This document shows positions 1-6,493 of a stretch of DNA of 6,514 nt, piece after piece (the stretch's first letter is position 1; every line of letters begins with the position of its first letter). Below the pieces are notes generated by a model. The model ran no database searches and was not told where the DNA came from. It saw nothing but the letters and a program-made list of their open reading frames with translations. Location of the stretch: NCBI GenBank assembly GCA_030918015.1, contig JAUPTP010000136.1, forward strand, positions 1 through 6,514. Direction: 5' to 3'. Source of the DNA: Pseudomonadota bacterium (lineage in GTDB: Bacteria; Pseudomonadota; Gammaproteobacteria; Burkholderiales; Burkholderiaceae_C). The position numbers were made by a program, and so were the translations under genes.

Positions 1-622
1 GGTCGTCGCCGCGGATCACATGGGGGATGTCCATGTCGATGTCGTCGACCACGACGCAGAAGTTGTAGGTCGGCGTGCCGTCGGGGCGCGCGATGACCAG
101 ATCGTCGAGCTCGTCGTTGCTGATCTCGATGCGGCCCTTGACCTTGTCGTCCCACACCACCGAGCCACCCTGGGGCGTCTTGAAGCGCAGCACGGGCTTG
201 ACGCCTTCGGGCACCGGCGGCAGGACCTTGCCCTCTTCCGGGCGCCAGGTGCCGTCGTAGCGGGGCTTCTCCTTGTTGGCCATCTGGCGCTCGCGCAGGG
301 CGTCGAGCTCGGTGGTGCTCATGTAGCAGGGATAGACCCAGCCCTGCTCGACCAGCTGCGCCAGGACCTCCTTGTAGCGGTCCATGCGCTGCATCTGATA
401 GAACGGACCCTCGTCGTGGTCGAGGCCGAGCCACTTCATGCTCTCGATGATCACGTCGACGGCTTCCTGCGACGAGCGCTCGACGTCGGTGTCCTCGATG
501 CGCAGCACCAGGGTGCCCTGCTGGGAGCGCGCCCAGGCCCACGGATAGAGGGCCGAGCGGATGTTGCCGAGGTGGATGAAGCCGGTCGGGGACGGTGCGA
601 AACGGGTGCGGACTGGGGTCAT
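1..622 (-). CDS. gltX: Glutamyl-tRNA synthetase, 5' part (runs off the left edge)
   Basis: Ligates glutamate to tRNA(Glu) in the cytoplasm, using ATP; a class I aminoacyl-tRNA synthetase. The first 207 residues are present, roughly 45% of the usual 460-490. The N-terminus carries the class I nucleotide-binding signature [11 protein letters not shown] (residues 10-20, a HIGH-motif variant), then RIEDTD (41-46), PRYDGTW (120-126), and [11 protein letters not shown] (184-194) followed by VIRGDD (202-207). These mark GltX rather than GlnS. The KMSKS loop and anticodon-binding domain lie beyond the window. Only C99 is seen where E. coli GluRS has its zinc cysteines: the second position is M101, and the later Cys after PRYDG is replaced by Trp. 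This domain is therefore probably zinc-free. The ATG is 7 bases after the metZ stop and has only a weak GAG in front, so translation may be coupled to metZ. There is no in-frame stop to the edge. Confidence 0.96.
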   Translation of the reverse strand, partial: MTPVRTRFAPSPTGFIHLGNIRSALYPWAWARSQQGTLVLRIEDTDVERSSQEAVDVIIESMKWLGLDHDEGPFYQMQRMDRYKEVLAQLVEQGWVYPCYMSTTELDALRERQMANKEKPRYDGTWRPEEGKVLPPVPEGVKPVLRFKTPQGGSVVWDDKVKGRIEISNDELDDLVIARPDGTPTYNFCVVVDDIDMDIPHVIRGDD

Positions 623-629
623 GGGAAAC

Positions 630-1859
630 TCAGATCAGGGCCAGGCCGCGCGCGAGATCGGCCTTCAGGTCGTCGACATGCTCCAGGCCGACGGCCACGC
701 GGATCATGCCCTGCGTGATGCCGGCGGCCAGGCGCTGCGCCTCGGTCAGGCGGCCGTGCGAGGTGCTCGACGGATGGGTGATGGTGGTCTTGGTGTCGCC
801 CAGGTTCGAGGTGATCGAGCAGACCCTGGTCGCGTCGATGACCGCAAACGCGTTGGCGCGCGCCGCCTCGGGCGTGTCGCCGCGGGCGACGAAGCTGACC
901 ACCGAGCCGCCGTTGCCGCCCTGCTGCGCCATCGCCAGCGCATGCTGCGGGTGCGACTTCAGGCCGGGGTAGTAGACCCGCGCGACCTGCGGCTGCGCCT
1001 CCAGCCACTCGGCCAGCGCCAGCGCGCGCGCGCCCTGCGCCTCCATGCGGATCGAGAGCGTCTCCAGACCTTTCAGCACCACCCAGGCGTTGAACGGCGA
1101 CAGGCACATGCCGGCCGAGCGCATCACGCTCATGAACGGCCCGTCGATCAGCGCCGCCGGCCCGCAGACCGCGCCGGCGATGACCCGACCCTGGCCGTCC
1201 AGGTACTTGGTGCCCGAGTGGATGATCAGGTCGGCGCCCAGTTTTGCCGGCTGCTGCAGCGCCGGCGAGCAGAAGCAGTTGTCGACCGCCAGCAGCGCGC
1301 CCGCGCCGTGCGCGATGTCGGCCAGCGCGCGGATGTCGCAGACCTCGGTGAGCGGGTTGCTCGGCGTCTCGGCGAACAGCAGCTTCGTCTCGGGGCGCAG
1401 CGCCGCGCGCCACGCCTCGGGATCGGTCTGCGACACGAAGGTGGTCTGCACGCCGAACTTGCCGAACTCGCCCTGCAGCAGCTTGATGGTCGAGCCGAAC
1501 ACGCTGCGCGAGCAGACGACATGGTCGCCCGCCTTCAGCAGGCCCATGACCAGCAGCATGATCGCCGACATGCCGCTGGATGTGGCGATGCAGGCCTCGG
1601 TGCCCTCGAGCGCGGCCAGGCGGCGCTCCATCATCATCGTCGTCGGGTTGGTGAAGCGGCTGTAGACGAAGGCCTCCTCCTCCTGCGCGAAGCGCGCCGC
1701 GGCGGTGGCCGCGTCAGGATGGACGAAGCTGCTGGTCAGGAACAGCGCCTCCGAGTTCTCGCCCCACGGCGTGGCCGGCAGGCCCTGGCGCACGGCCAGC
1801 GTCTCCAGCCGGACATCGTCGGCGAACTCGAGGCGCGGCAGGCGCTTGGGCTCGGTCAT
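630..1859 (-). CDS. metZ: O-succinylhomoserine sulfhydrylase
   Basis: A PLP enzyme of the Cys/Met metabolism (gamma family) that condenses O-succinylhomoserine with sulfide to give homocysteine directly, for methionine synthesis. The 409-residue length is usual for the family. Visible sites are Y66 and R68 in VYSRFTNPT (phosphate contact from the neighbouring subunit), SSGMSA (94-99, phosphate loop), D193 in AVDNCF (pyridine nitrogen), and the Schiff-base lysine K218 in [20 protein letters not shown] (351-358) and R387 in MIRVAVGLE form the carboxylate-binding end. The DGQGR that follows the lysine motif is typical of MetZ, whereas MetB/MetC usually have a GHSD-like sequence there. An O-acetylhomoserine substrate cannot be excluded from sequence alone. 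The gene starts 32 bases after purF with a good GGAGAG ribosome site, and it ends 7 bases before gltX. Confidence 0.94.
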   Translation of the reverse strand: MTEPKRLPRLEFADDVRLETLAVRQGLPATPWGENSEALFLTSSFVHPDAATAAARFAQEEEAFVYSRFTNPTTMMMERRLAALEGTEACIATSSGMSAIMLLVMGLLKAGDHVVCSRSVFGSTIKLLQGEFGKFGVQTTFVSQTDPEAWRAALRPETKLLFAETPSNPLTEVCDIRALADIAHGAGALLAVDNCFCSPALQQPAKLGADLIIHSGTKYLDGQGRVIAGAVCGPAALIDGPFMSVMRSAGMCLSPFNAWVVLKGLETLSIRMEAQGARALALAEWLEAQPQVARVYYPGLKSHPQHALAMAQQGGNGGSVVSFVARGDTPEAARANAFAVIDATRVCSITSNLGDTKTTITHPSSTSHGRLTEAQRLAAGITQGMIRVAVGLEHVDDLKADLARGLALI

Positions 1860-1865
1860 GCGGGT

Positions 1866-1871
1866 CTCTCC
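1866..1871 (-). promoter_or_regulatory. Ribosome binding site of metZ
   Basis: GGAGAG on the minus strand, six bases before the ATG at 1859. It is among the strongest Shine-Dalgarno matches in the window and supports the chosen metZ start. Confidence 0.75.
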
Positions 1872-1891
1872 AGGTCAGGCGACGAACAGGT

Positions 1892-3409
1892 TCACTGCGA
1901 CGGGCTCTGCAGCGACAGGCGGGTGCGCTCGGCGCCCTCCTCGTCCTGCGGCTGGCTGGCGCGCTGGGTCTGGATGGCGTCGAAGTCCTCGGCCGAGACG
2001 TCGCCGGTGATGTAGCGCCCGTCGAAGCACGAGGCCTCCAGCCCCTCCAGGTCCGGGCGCAGCGCGTGCACCGCGCGCTTCATCGCGTCGACGTCCTGAT
2101 AGATCAGCGCGTCGCAGCCGATGTAGTCGCGGATCTCGTCCATCGTGCGGCCGTGCGCGATCAGCTCGGTCTTGGTCGGCATGTCGATGCCGTAGACATT
2201 GGGGAAGCGCACCGGCGGCGCCGCCGAGGCCATGAAGACCTTGCTGGCGCCGGCCTCGCGGGCCATCTGCACGATCTCGCGGCTGGTGGTGCCGCGCACG
2301 ATCGAGTCGTCGACCAGCAGCACGTTGCGGCCCTTGAACTCCATGCCGATGGCATTGAGCTTCTGGCGCACGCTCTTCTTGCGCACGCCCTGGCCCGGCA
2401 TGATGAAGGTGCGGCCGACATAGCGGTTCTTCACGAAGCCCTCGCGGTAGGGCTTGCCCAGCTTCTGCGCCAGCTGCATCGCCGCCGGGCGGCTGGACTC
2501 GGGGATCGGGATGACCACGTCGATCTCGCTGGGCGGCATCATGTTGATGACGCGCTGCGCCAGCGTCTCGCCCATGTTCAGGCGGGCGTGGTAGACCGAG
2601 ATGCCGTCGATGACCGAATCCGGACGCGCCAGGTAGACGAACTCGAACACGCAGGGGTTGAGCACCGCGCGCTCGGCGCACTGCTGGGTATGGATCTGGC
2701 CGTCGAGCGAGATGAAGACCGCCTCGCCCGGCGCGACATCGCGCACCAGGCGGTGGCCGGTGCCTTCCAGCGTGACCGACTCGCTGGCGACCATCCAGTC
2801 GGTGCCCTCGGCCGTCTCGTTCGAGCCCAGGCACAGCGGCCGGATGCCGAACGGATCGCGGAAGGCCAGCAGGCCGTGCCCGGCGATCAGCGCGATCACC
2901 GCATACGAGCCCTTGACGCGGCGATGCACCGCGCTGACCGCCTTGAAGATCTCGACCGGCGTCAGCGGCAGGTCGCGCGCGGCCTGCTCGAGCTCGTGCG
3001 CCAGCACGTTGATCAGCACCTCGGTGTCGCTCTCGGTGTTGATGTGGCGGCGGTCGATGTCGAACAGCTCCTTCTTCAGCGCATGCGCGTTGGTGATGTT
3101 GCCGTTGTGCACCAGCACCACGCCGAAGGGGGCGTTGACATAGAAGGGCTGCGCCTCTTCCTCGCTGTAGGCATTGCCCGCGGTCGGATAGCGGACCTGG
3201 CCCAGGCCCAGCGTGCCCGGCAGCGCGCGCATGTTGCGGGTGCGGAAGACGTCGCGCACCATGCCGCGGGCCTTGTGCATGAAGAACTTCGTGCCCATCG
3301 CGGTCACGATGCCGGCGGCATCCTGCCCCCGGTGCTGCAGCAGCAGCAGCGCGTCATAGATCAACTGGTTGACGGGCGACTTGGAAATCACCCCGACGAT
3401 GCCACACAT
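1892..3409 (-). CDS. purF: Amidophosphoribosyltransferase (glutamine PRPP amidotransferase)
   Basis: Catalyses the first committed step of purine synthesis: PRPP + glutamine + water to 5-phosphoribosylamine + glutamate + PPi, in the cytoplasm. The protein is 505 residues, the same length as E. coli PurF. Residues 1 to about 235 form the Ntn-type class II glutaminase. C2 is exposed once Met is removed (MCGIVGV), so there is no propeptide. Other glutamine-site residues are R73 (QVRYPTAG), N102-G103 (HNGN) and D128 (ESDTE). The C-terminal half is a phosphoribosyltransferase domain with the PRPP loop LLVDDSIVRGTT (364-375). PIPESSRPAA (301-310) and GRTFIMPGQGVRKKSVRQKL (332-351) fit the flexible catalytic-loop region. 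With no propeptide, this is the E. coli type rather than the Bacillus [4Fe-4S] type. The ATG at 3409 has a GGAG six bases upstream. The 96-base gap before it holds a hairpin, so purF-metZ-gltX may be partly separate in expression from folC-cvpA. Confidence 0.98.
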   Translation of the reverse strand: MCGIVGVISKSPVNQLIYDALLLLQHRGQDAAGIVTAMGTKFFMHKARGMVRDVFRTRNMRALPGTLGLGQVRYPTAGNAYSEEEAQPFYVNAPFGVVLVHNGNITNAHALKKELFDIDRRHINTESDTEVLINVLAHELEQAARDLPLTPVEIFKAVSAVHRRVKGSYAVIALIAGHGLLAFRDPFGIRPLCLGSNETAEGTDWMVASESVTLEGTGHRLVRDVAPGEAVFISLDGQIHTQQCAERAVLNPCVFEFVYLARPDSVIDGISVYHARLNMGETLAQRVINMMPPSEIDVVIPIPESSRPAAMQLAQKLGKPYREGFVKNRYVGRTFIMPGQGVRKKSVRQKLNAIGMEFKGRNVLLVDDSIVRGTTSREIVQMAREAGASKVFMASAAPPVRFPNVYGIDMPTKTELIAHGRTMDEIRDYIGCDALIYQDVDAMKRAVHALRPDLEGLEASCFDGRYITGDVSAEDFDAIQTQRASQPQDEEGAERTRLSLQSPSQ

Positions 3410-3415
3410 CGTTCA

Positions 3416-3419
3416 CTCC
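3416..3419 (-). promoter_or_regulatory. Ribosome binding site of purF
   Basis: GGAG on the minus strand with a six-base spacer (TGAACG) to the ATG. The start is also fixed by the need for Cys at position 2 of PurF. Confidence 0.7.
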
Positions 3420-3440
3420 ATCTTCAGCAACAAACAGGTC

Positions 3441-3473
3441 CGGGAAGGTCGGCCGGACAGGCCGCCCCTCCCG
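3441..3473 (-). promoter_or_regulatory. Long GC-rich hairpin in the cvpA-purF gap
   Basis: On the minus strand, the arm at 3473-3460 (CGGGAGGGGCGGCC) pairs with 3454-3441 (GGCCGACCTTCCCG) around a five-base loop TGTCC. The stem has 14 positions: 12 Watson-Crick pairs, one G-U pair and one G-A mismatch. The next bases in the direction of transcription are GACCTGTTTGTTG, which is T-rich but not a clean T run. It could be an imperfect terminator, an attenuator between cvpA and purF, or an mRNA processing or stabilising structure. It lies 31 bases before the purF ATG, leaving the ribosome site outside the stem. The structure is seen directly; its function is inferred. Confidence 0.5.
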
Positions 3474-3505
3474 AGGAAATACAGATCACGGCAGGGAGCC
3501 GGGTT

Positions 3506-4036
3506 TCAGGCCGGTGAGGCGCTGTGCTCAGCCGGCGCCGTGTCCACCGCCGGCCCCCAGTCTCCCGGCAGCCACGGCGACAGCCAGCCGTGCACCCGGG
3601 CGATCCACTCGATGCCCGTCGACATCTGCCAGGCCACCTGCCGCGACAGCGGCGTCAGCGTCAGCATCATCGCCAGGGCCCACAGCACCAGCACGCCCCG
3701 CAGCAGGCCGAATCCGGCCCCCAGCAGCCGGTCGAGCGGCGCCAGCGGCGAGGCCTGCACCAGCTGCTGGAGCAGCCAGGACAGCAGCCGCCAGCACAGC
3801 AGCGTCACCACGAAGCAGACCGCCAGCCCTGCCAGCCGCGCCAGCGGCCCATCGGGGGCCTGCGGCTGCAGCAAGCGCGCCACGTCGCCGCCCCAGGCCT
3901 GGGCCAGCAGCCAGGCGACGAACCAGCCCGCCAGGGACATCAGCTCGCTCACCAGGCCGCGCAGCAGCCCGGCTCCGACCGAAATCAGCAGCACGGTCAG
4001 CATCGACAGGTCGATCCATCCGAGTTCCTGCAGCAT
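3506..4036 (-). CDS. cvpA: CvpA family inner-membrane protein
   Basis: Member of the CvpA family, named for its need in colicin V production in E. coli. It is an integral inner-membrane protein whose molecular function is not settled; envelope-integrity roles have been reported. The protein is 176 residues, close to the usual 160-190. Four hydrophobic segments are visible at about 8-25, 30-48, 66-88 and 104-127. Family hallmarks are GWIDL near the N-terminus, RGLVSELMSLAGW (26-38) and LDRLLGAGFGLLRG (101-114). The C-terminal tail after about residue 150 is Pro/Ala-rich and probably disordered. The gene begins 11 bases after the SPOR gene stop, with only a weak GGTGA in front of the ATG. Its position directly before purF matches E. 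coli and pseudomonads and is strong support for the call. Confidence 0.93.
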   Translation of the reverse strand: MLQELGWIDLSMLTVLLISVGAGLLRGLVSELMSLAGWFVAWLLAQAWGGDVARLLQPQAPDGPLARLAGLAVCFVVTLLCWRLLSWLLQQLVQASPLAPLDRLLGAGFGLLRGVLVLWALAMMLTLTPLSRQVAWQMSTGIEWIARVHGWLSPWLPGDWGPAVDTAPAEHSASPA

Positions 4037-4047
4037 CGGTCACCGCG

Positions 4048-5061
4048 TCAGAGCGGCAGCACCGCGGCGCTGACGCCCGCGGCCTTGAGCTTGGAGGCCG
4101 CACGCGCAGCCTCTTCCTTGGAGGAGAACGGCCCCAGGCGGACGCGGGTGCGCCGTCCGGACGAGGTGTCGACATGCTGCTCGAAGGACTTCAGGCCCAG
4201 ACCCTCGACACGCTGGCGGGCCTCGCGCACCGTGCGGGCCTCGGAGAACGAGCCCACCTGGACCACATAGCGGCGGTCGTCGCTGCGGGCACTGTCCTTG
4301 TCCTTCTCGCGCTTGGCGGCCGCCTCGCGGGCCTCGCGCTCGCGGCGGGCTTTCTCGGCCTTCTCCGCTTTTTCGGCCTTCTCGGCGCGCTCCGCACGCT
4401 CGCGGCGCAGGCGCTCCTTCTCGGCGCGCTCGGCCTTTTCAGCCTTTTCGGCTTTCTCCGCCTTCTCTCGCTCGGCCTTCTCGCGTTCGGCTTTTTCTCG
4501 GGCCACACGCTCGGCGCGCAGACGCTCCTGGCGAGCCTTCTCCACCTTCTCCGCGGCGGCCTTGTCGGCCGCGGCCTTCTGACGATCGCGCTCGCGCTGC
4601 TCGGCCTGCGGGTCCTTGGGCTCGGTGATGATGTCGTCACGCGGCGCCTTGGCCAGCGCCATGCCAGCGGCTGCCGCGACACCGGCCACGGCCACCCCGG
4701 TGCCGGCCGCCAGCAGAGGCGACGCCGAAGCGCCGGTCCCCACCGCCGAGGCAGCGGAAGCCGCGCCCATCGTCGGCAGGGAAGCCGCCATCGCGGTCTG
4801 CCCCGCGGACGTGGCCTCGTCGACCAGCACCTCGGCGGGCTCGCCCGGCATGCGCACCGACAGCTCGGGCGGCGCCGGCCGAGGCGTGGCCTCGAAGACA
4901 TAGGGCAGCGCCACGACCGCCACGCCCACCAGCACGGCCACGCCGATCAGGCGACGGCGCGCACGGGTGCGCAGCAACTCGACCTGGGCCGGATCCTGCG
5001 GCGGCAGGCGACGCCCGGCGGGCTCGGCCGACTTGCGCTTGAGAGAGGAGAGAAGACCCAT
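4048..5061 (-). CDS. dedD: SPOR-domain inner-membrane protein, DedD-like
   Basis: Probably a bitopic inner-membrane protein that binds glycan-stripped (denuded) peptidoglycan at the division site, as E. coli DedD does. The order seen in 337 residues is: short cytoplasmic N-terminus with a basic stretch RTRARRRL (31-38, positive-inside); one membrane segment at about 39-55; a Pro/Ala/Gly/Ser-rich linker (56-150) containing a mildly hydrophobic Ala/Gly patch at 115-137; a long Lys/Glu/Arg/Ala helix-forming region (about 153-258); and a C-terminal SPOR domain (about 262-337) starting RRYVVQVGSF and containing RTRVRLGPFSSKEEA. It is longer than E. coli DedD (about 220), mainly because of the charged region. 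Location between folC and cvpA is the dedD position. The symbol rests on position and architecture, not close identity; 'SPOR domain-containing protein' is the safe name. The gap to folC is 12 bases and no clear Shine-Dalgarno is seen. Confidence 0.88.
   Translation of the reverse strand: MGLLSSLKRKSAEPAGRRLPPQDPAQVELLRTRARRRLIGVAVLVGVAVVALPYVFEATPRPAPPELSVRMPGEPAEVLVDEATSAGQTAMAASLPTMGAASAASAVGTGASASPLLAAGTGVAVAGVAAAAGMALAKAPRDDIITEPKDPQAEQRERDRQKAAADKAAAEKVEKARQERLRAERVAREKAEREKAEREKAEKAEKAEKAERAEKERLRRERAERAEKAEKAEKAEKARREREAREAAAKREKDKDSARSDDRRYVVQVGSFSEARTVREARQRVEGLGLKSFEQHVDTSSGRRTRVRLGPFSSKEEAARAASKLKAAGVSAAVLPL
4348..4494 (-). repeat. Imperfect tandem EKA/ERA codon repeats inside the SPOR gene
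   Basis: Residues 190-238 of the SPOR protein are mostly three-residue units of Glu-Lys/Arg-Ala, so the DNA is an imperfect nine-base tandem repeat. Runs occur at residues 194-214 and 221-238, separated by KERLRR. Codons vary between copies (AAA/AAG, GCC/GCG/GCT, GAA/GAG). The repeat has therefore drifted at the DNA level while the amino acid pattern is kept, which argues against a very recent slippage expansion. Confidence 0.8.
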
Positions 5062-5073
5062 CTGGTTCAGCCG

Positions 5074-6420
5074 TCAGGCCGTGTTGGTCGGGATGACCGC
5101 ACCGGACCCGACGTGGGCGGCACCCAGACGCGGCAGTCCCTTCTGCAGCACTCCACCGACGGTGTGGAACGATCCGAAGACCACGATTCTATCAGCGGGG
5201 TCGGCCGACTTCAGGGATTCTCCCAGGGCCTGCAGCGGATCGGCATGGCACACGATGCGCTGGACCGGCAGGGGCACCGAGCCCGCGGGCCGGGCCGCGC
5301 AGGCCGCCTCGATCGCCACCTGCAGCTGCTCGGGCGAGGCAGCGCGGCCGATGTCGAGCGCGCACAGATGCCAGGTGTCGACCAGCGGCAGCAGCGGCGC
5401 CACCAGCCCGGCCAGATCCTTGTCGGCCATCGCGCCCAGCACCACGTGGGTGCGCGGGAAATAGCCCATCTGATCGAGGTTCTGCGCCAGCACCGCCGCG
5501 GCATGCGGGTTGTGGGCCACGTCGAGCACCAGCGTCGGCTGGCCCGGCACCACCTGGAAGCGCCCGGGCAGCTCCACCAGCGCCAGGCCGTTGCGGATCG
5601 CCTGCGCCGGCACCGGCAGGCGCGCGCGCATCGCCTCCAGCGCCGCCAGCACGCCCGCGGCATTGATCAGCTGGTTGGCGCCGCGCAGCGCCGGATAGCC
5701 CAGCGCGTTCCAGCGCCGCCCGCGCCCGCTCCAGCCCCACTGCTGGCGGTCGCCGGCGTAGTTGAAGTCGCGGCCGAAGCGCCAGAGGTCGGCACCGAGC
5801 GCCTCGGCGTGGTCGACCACGCTCTGCGGCGGCACCGGGTCGGAGACCACCACCGGCCGGCCCGGGCGCATGATGCCGGCCTTCTCGCGGCCGATCGCCT
5901 CGCGGTCGGGCCCCAGCCAGTCCATGTGGTCGAGGTCGATGCTGGTGATGATCGCGCAGTCGGTGTCGACGATGTTGACCGCGTCGAGCCGGCCGCCCAG
6001 GCCCACCTCCAGGATCACCGCGTCGAGCGGCTGCAGGCTCATCGCGCGCAGGATGGCCAGCGTGGTGAACTCGAAATAGGTCAGCGACTGCCCGGTGACC
6101 AGGCGCGCCGCCTCGACCGCCTCGAAATGCGGCAGCAGCAGCTCAGGGGCCACCACCTCGCCGTTCAGGCGCATGCGCTCCTCGAAGCGCACCAGATGCG
6201 GCGAGCCGTAGACCGCAGTGCGATAGCCGGCCTGCATCAGGATGGCCTCGAGCATCGCGCAGGTCGAGCCCTTGCCGTTGGTGCCGGCCACCGTGAACAC
6301 CGGCACCTCGAAGCGCAGGCCGAGCTGCTCGCGCACGCGCTGCACGCGCTCCAGGCCCAGCTCGATCGTCGACGGATGCAGCCGCTCGCAATGGGCGAGC
6401 CAGTCGGAAAGGGTCATCAT
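5074..6420 (-). CDS. folC: Bifunctional dihydrofolate synthase / folylpolyglutamate synthase
   Basis: Adds glutamate to dihydropteroate to make dihydrofolate, and extends the polyglutamate tail on tetrahydrofolates, using ATP; a cytoplasmic Mur-ligase-like enzyme. The protein is 448 residues, in the usual 420-450 range. Visible sites are STIELGLERV (17-26, pterin-side loop as in E. coli FolC), P-loop VAGTNGKGST (44-53), SPHLVRFEERMRLNG (73-87), LTYFEFTTLA (113-122), ILEVGLGGRLDAVNIVD (136-152), DHMDWLGPDREAIGREKAGI (164-183, with K180 as the likely carbamylated metal-site lysine), LPGRFQ (284-289), DVAHNPHA (300-307) and GSFHTVGG (416-423). The close match to the E. coli bifunctional enzyme along its length favours both activities. 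Two adjacent ATGs (6420 and 6417) could each start it, and no strong ribosome site separates them. The frame stays open to the right edge, but there is no ATG, GTG or TTG upstream. Confidence 0.97.
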   Translation of the reverse strand: MMTLSDWLAHCERLHPSTIELGLERVQRVREQLGLRFEVPVFTVAGTNGKGSTCAMLEAILMQAGYRTAVYGSPHLVRFEERMRLNGEVVAPELLLPHFEAVEAARLVTGQSLTYFEFTTLAILRAMSLQPLDAVILEVGLGGRLDAVNIVDTDCAIITSIDLDHMDWLGPDREAIGREKAGIMRPGRPVVVSDPVPPQSVVDHAEALGADLWRFGRDFNYAGDRQQWGWSGRGRRWNALGYPALRGANQLINAAGVLAALEAMRARLPVPAQAIRNGLALVELPGRFQVVPGQPTLVLDVAHNPHAAAVLAQNLDQMGYFPRTHVVLGAMADKDLAGLVAPLLPLVDTWHLCALDIGRAASPEQLQVAIEAACAARPAGSVPLPVQRIVCHADPLQALGESLKSADPADRIVVFGSFHTVGGVLQKGLPRLGAAHVGSGAVIPTNTA

Positions 6421-6432
6421 CTCGAAGGCAGA

Positions 6433-6448
6433 CTCGGAAAAGACCGAG
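6433..6448 (-). promoter_or_regulatory. Small hairpin overlapping the terminator-like stem
   Basis: On the minus strand, CTCGG (6448-6444) and CCGAG (6437-6433) form a perfect five-pair stem with loop TCTTTT. It shares bases 6446-6448 with the stem just upstream and would hold the T run in a loop. The two structures cannot both form fully. It is short enough to be chance. Confidence 0.3.
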
Positions 6449-6468
6449 GGCGCCTCGCGGACGCCCCC
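6446..6468 (-). terminator. Terminator-like hairpin before folC
   Basis: On the minus strand, GGGGGCG (6468-6462), a bulged T (6461) and CC (6460-6459) pair with GG (6454-6453) and CGCCCTC (6452-6446) around a GCGA loop, a GNRA-type tetraloop. The stem is nine pairs including one G-U. GGTCTTTTCC follows, giving a short T run. It sits 25 bases after the stop of the upstream gene, where an intrinsic terminator or leaky attenuator would be expected. The T run is short, so read-through into folC is likely. Confidence 0.5.
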
Positions 6469-6493
6469 GGACGACAGGCCATGACGGCGGCGT

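Noticed and set aside
20..718. Plus-strand open frame over the gltX region
   Set aside because: It covers the complementary strand of gltX, which carries HLGN, RIEDTD and other family motifs in order. The plus-strand product is low-complexity Val/Ala/Asp/His.
561..2015. Long plus-strand open frame (484 codons) opposite metZ
   Set aside because: It lies antisense to a clear, full-length metZ with intact active-site residues. Its protein is Arg/Ala/Gly/His-rich without any recognisable domain, as expected for the opposite strand of GC-rich coding DNA.
3410..3505. PurR operator or purine riboswitch before purF
   Set aside because: I found no convincing match to the enterobacterial PurR palindrome nor a three-way junction resembling a purine riboswitch. 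Only the single long hairpin is evident.
2066..3517. Long plus-strand open frame (483 codons) opposite purF
   Set aside because: It mirrors purF almost end to end and has biased Asp/His/Arg/Ala composition with no motif. GC-rich genes commonly lack stops on the opposite strand, and there is no good ribosome site evidence.
3524..4270. Gln/Arg/Pro-rich plus-strand frame opposite cvpA and the SPOR gene
   Set aside because: The composition reflects the complement of Leu/Ala-rich membrane coding sequence, and it crosses two well-supported minus-strand genes.
4348..4494. CRISPR array or non-coding tandem repeat
   Set aside because: The units are nine bases without unique spacers, stay in frame through the SPOR gene, and vary at synonymous positions. 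They are protein repeats.
4298..4582. Plus-strand Ser-Ala-Phe repeat protein
   Set aside because: The SAF repeat is exactly the complement of the EKA repeats of the SPOR protein in another frame, so it is a shadow of that repeat.
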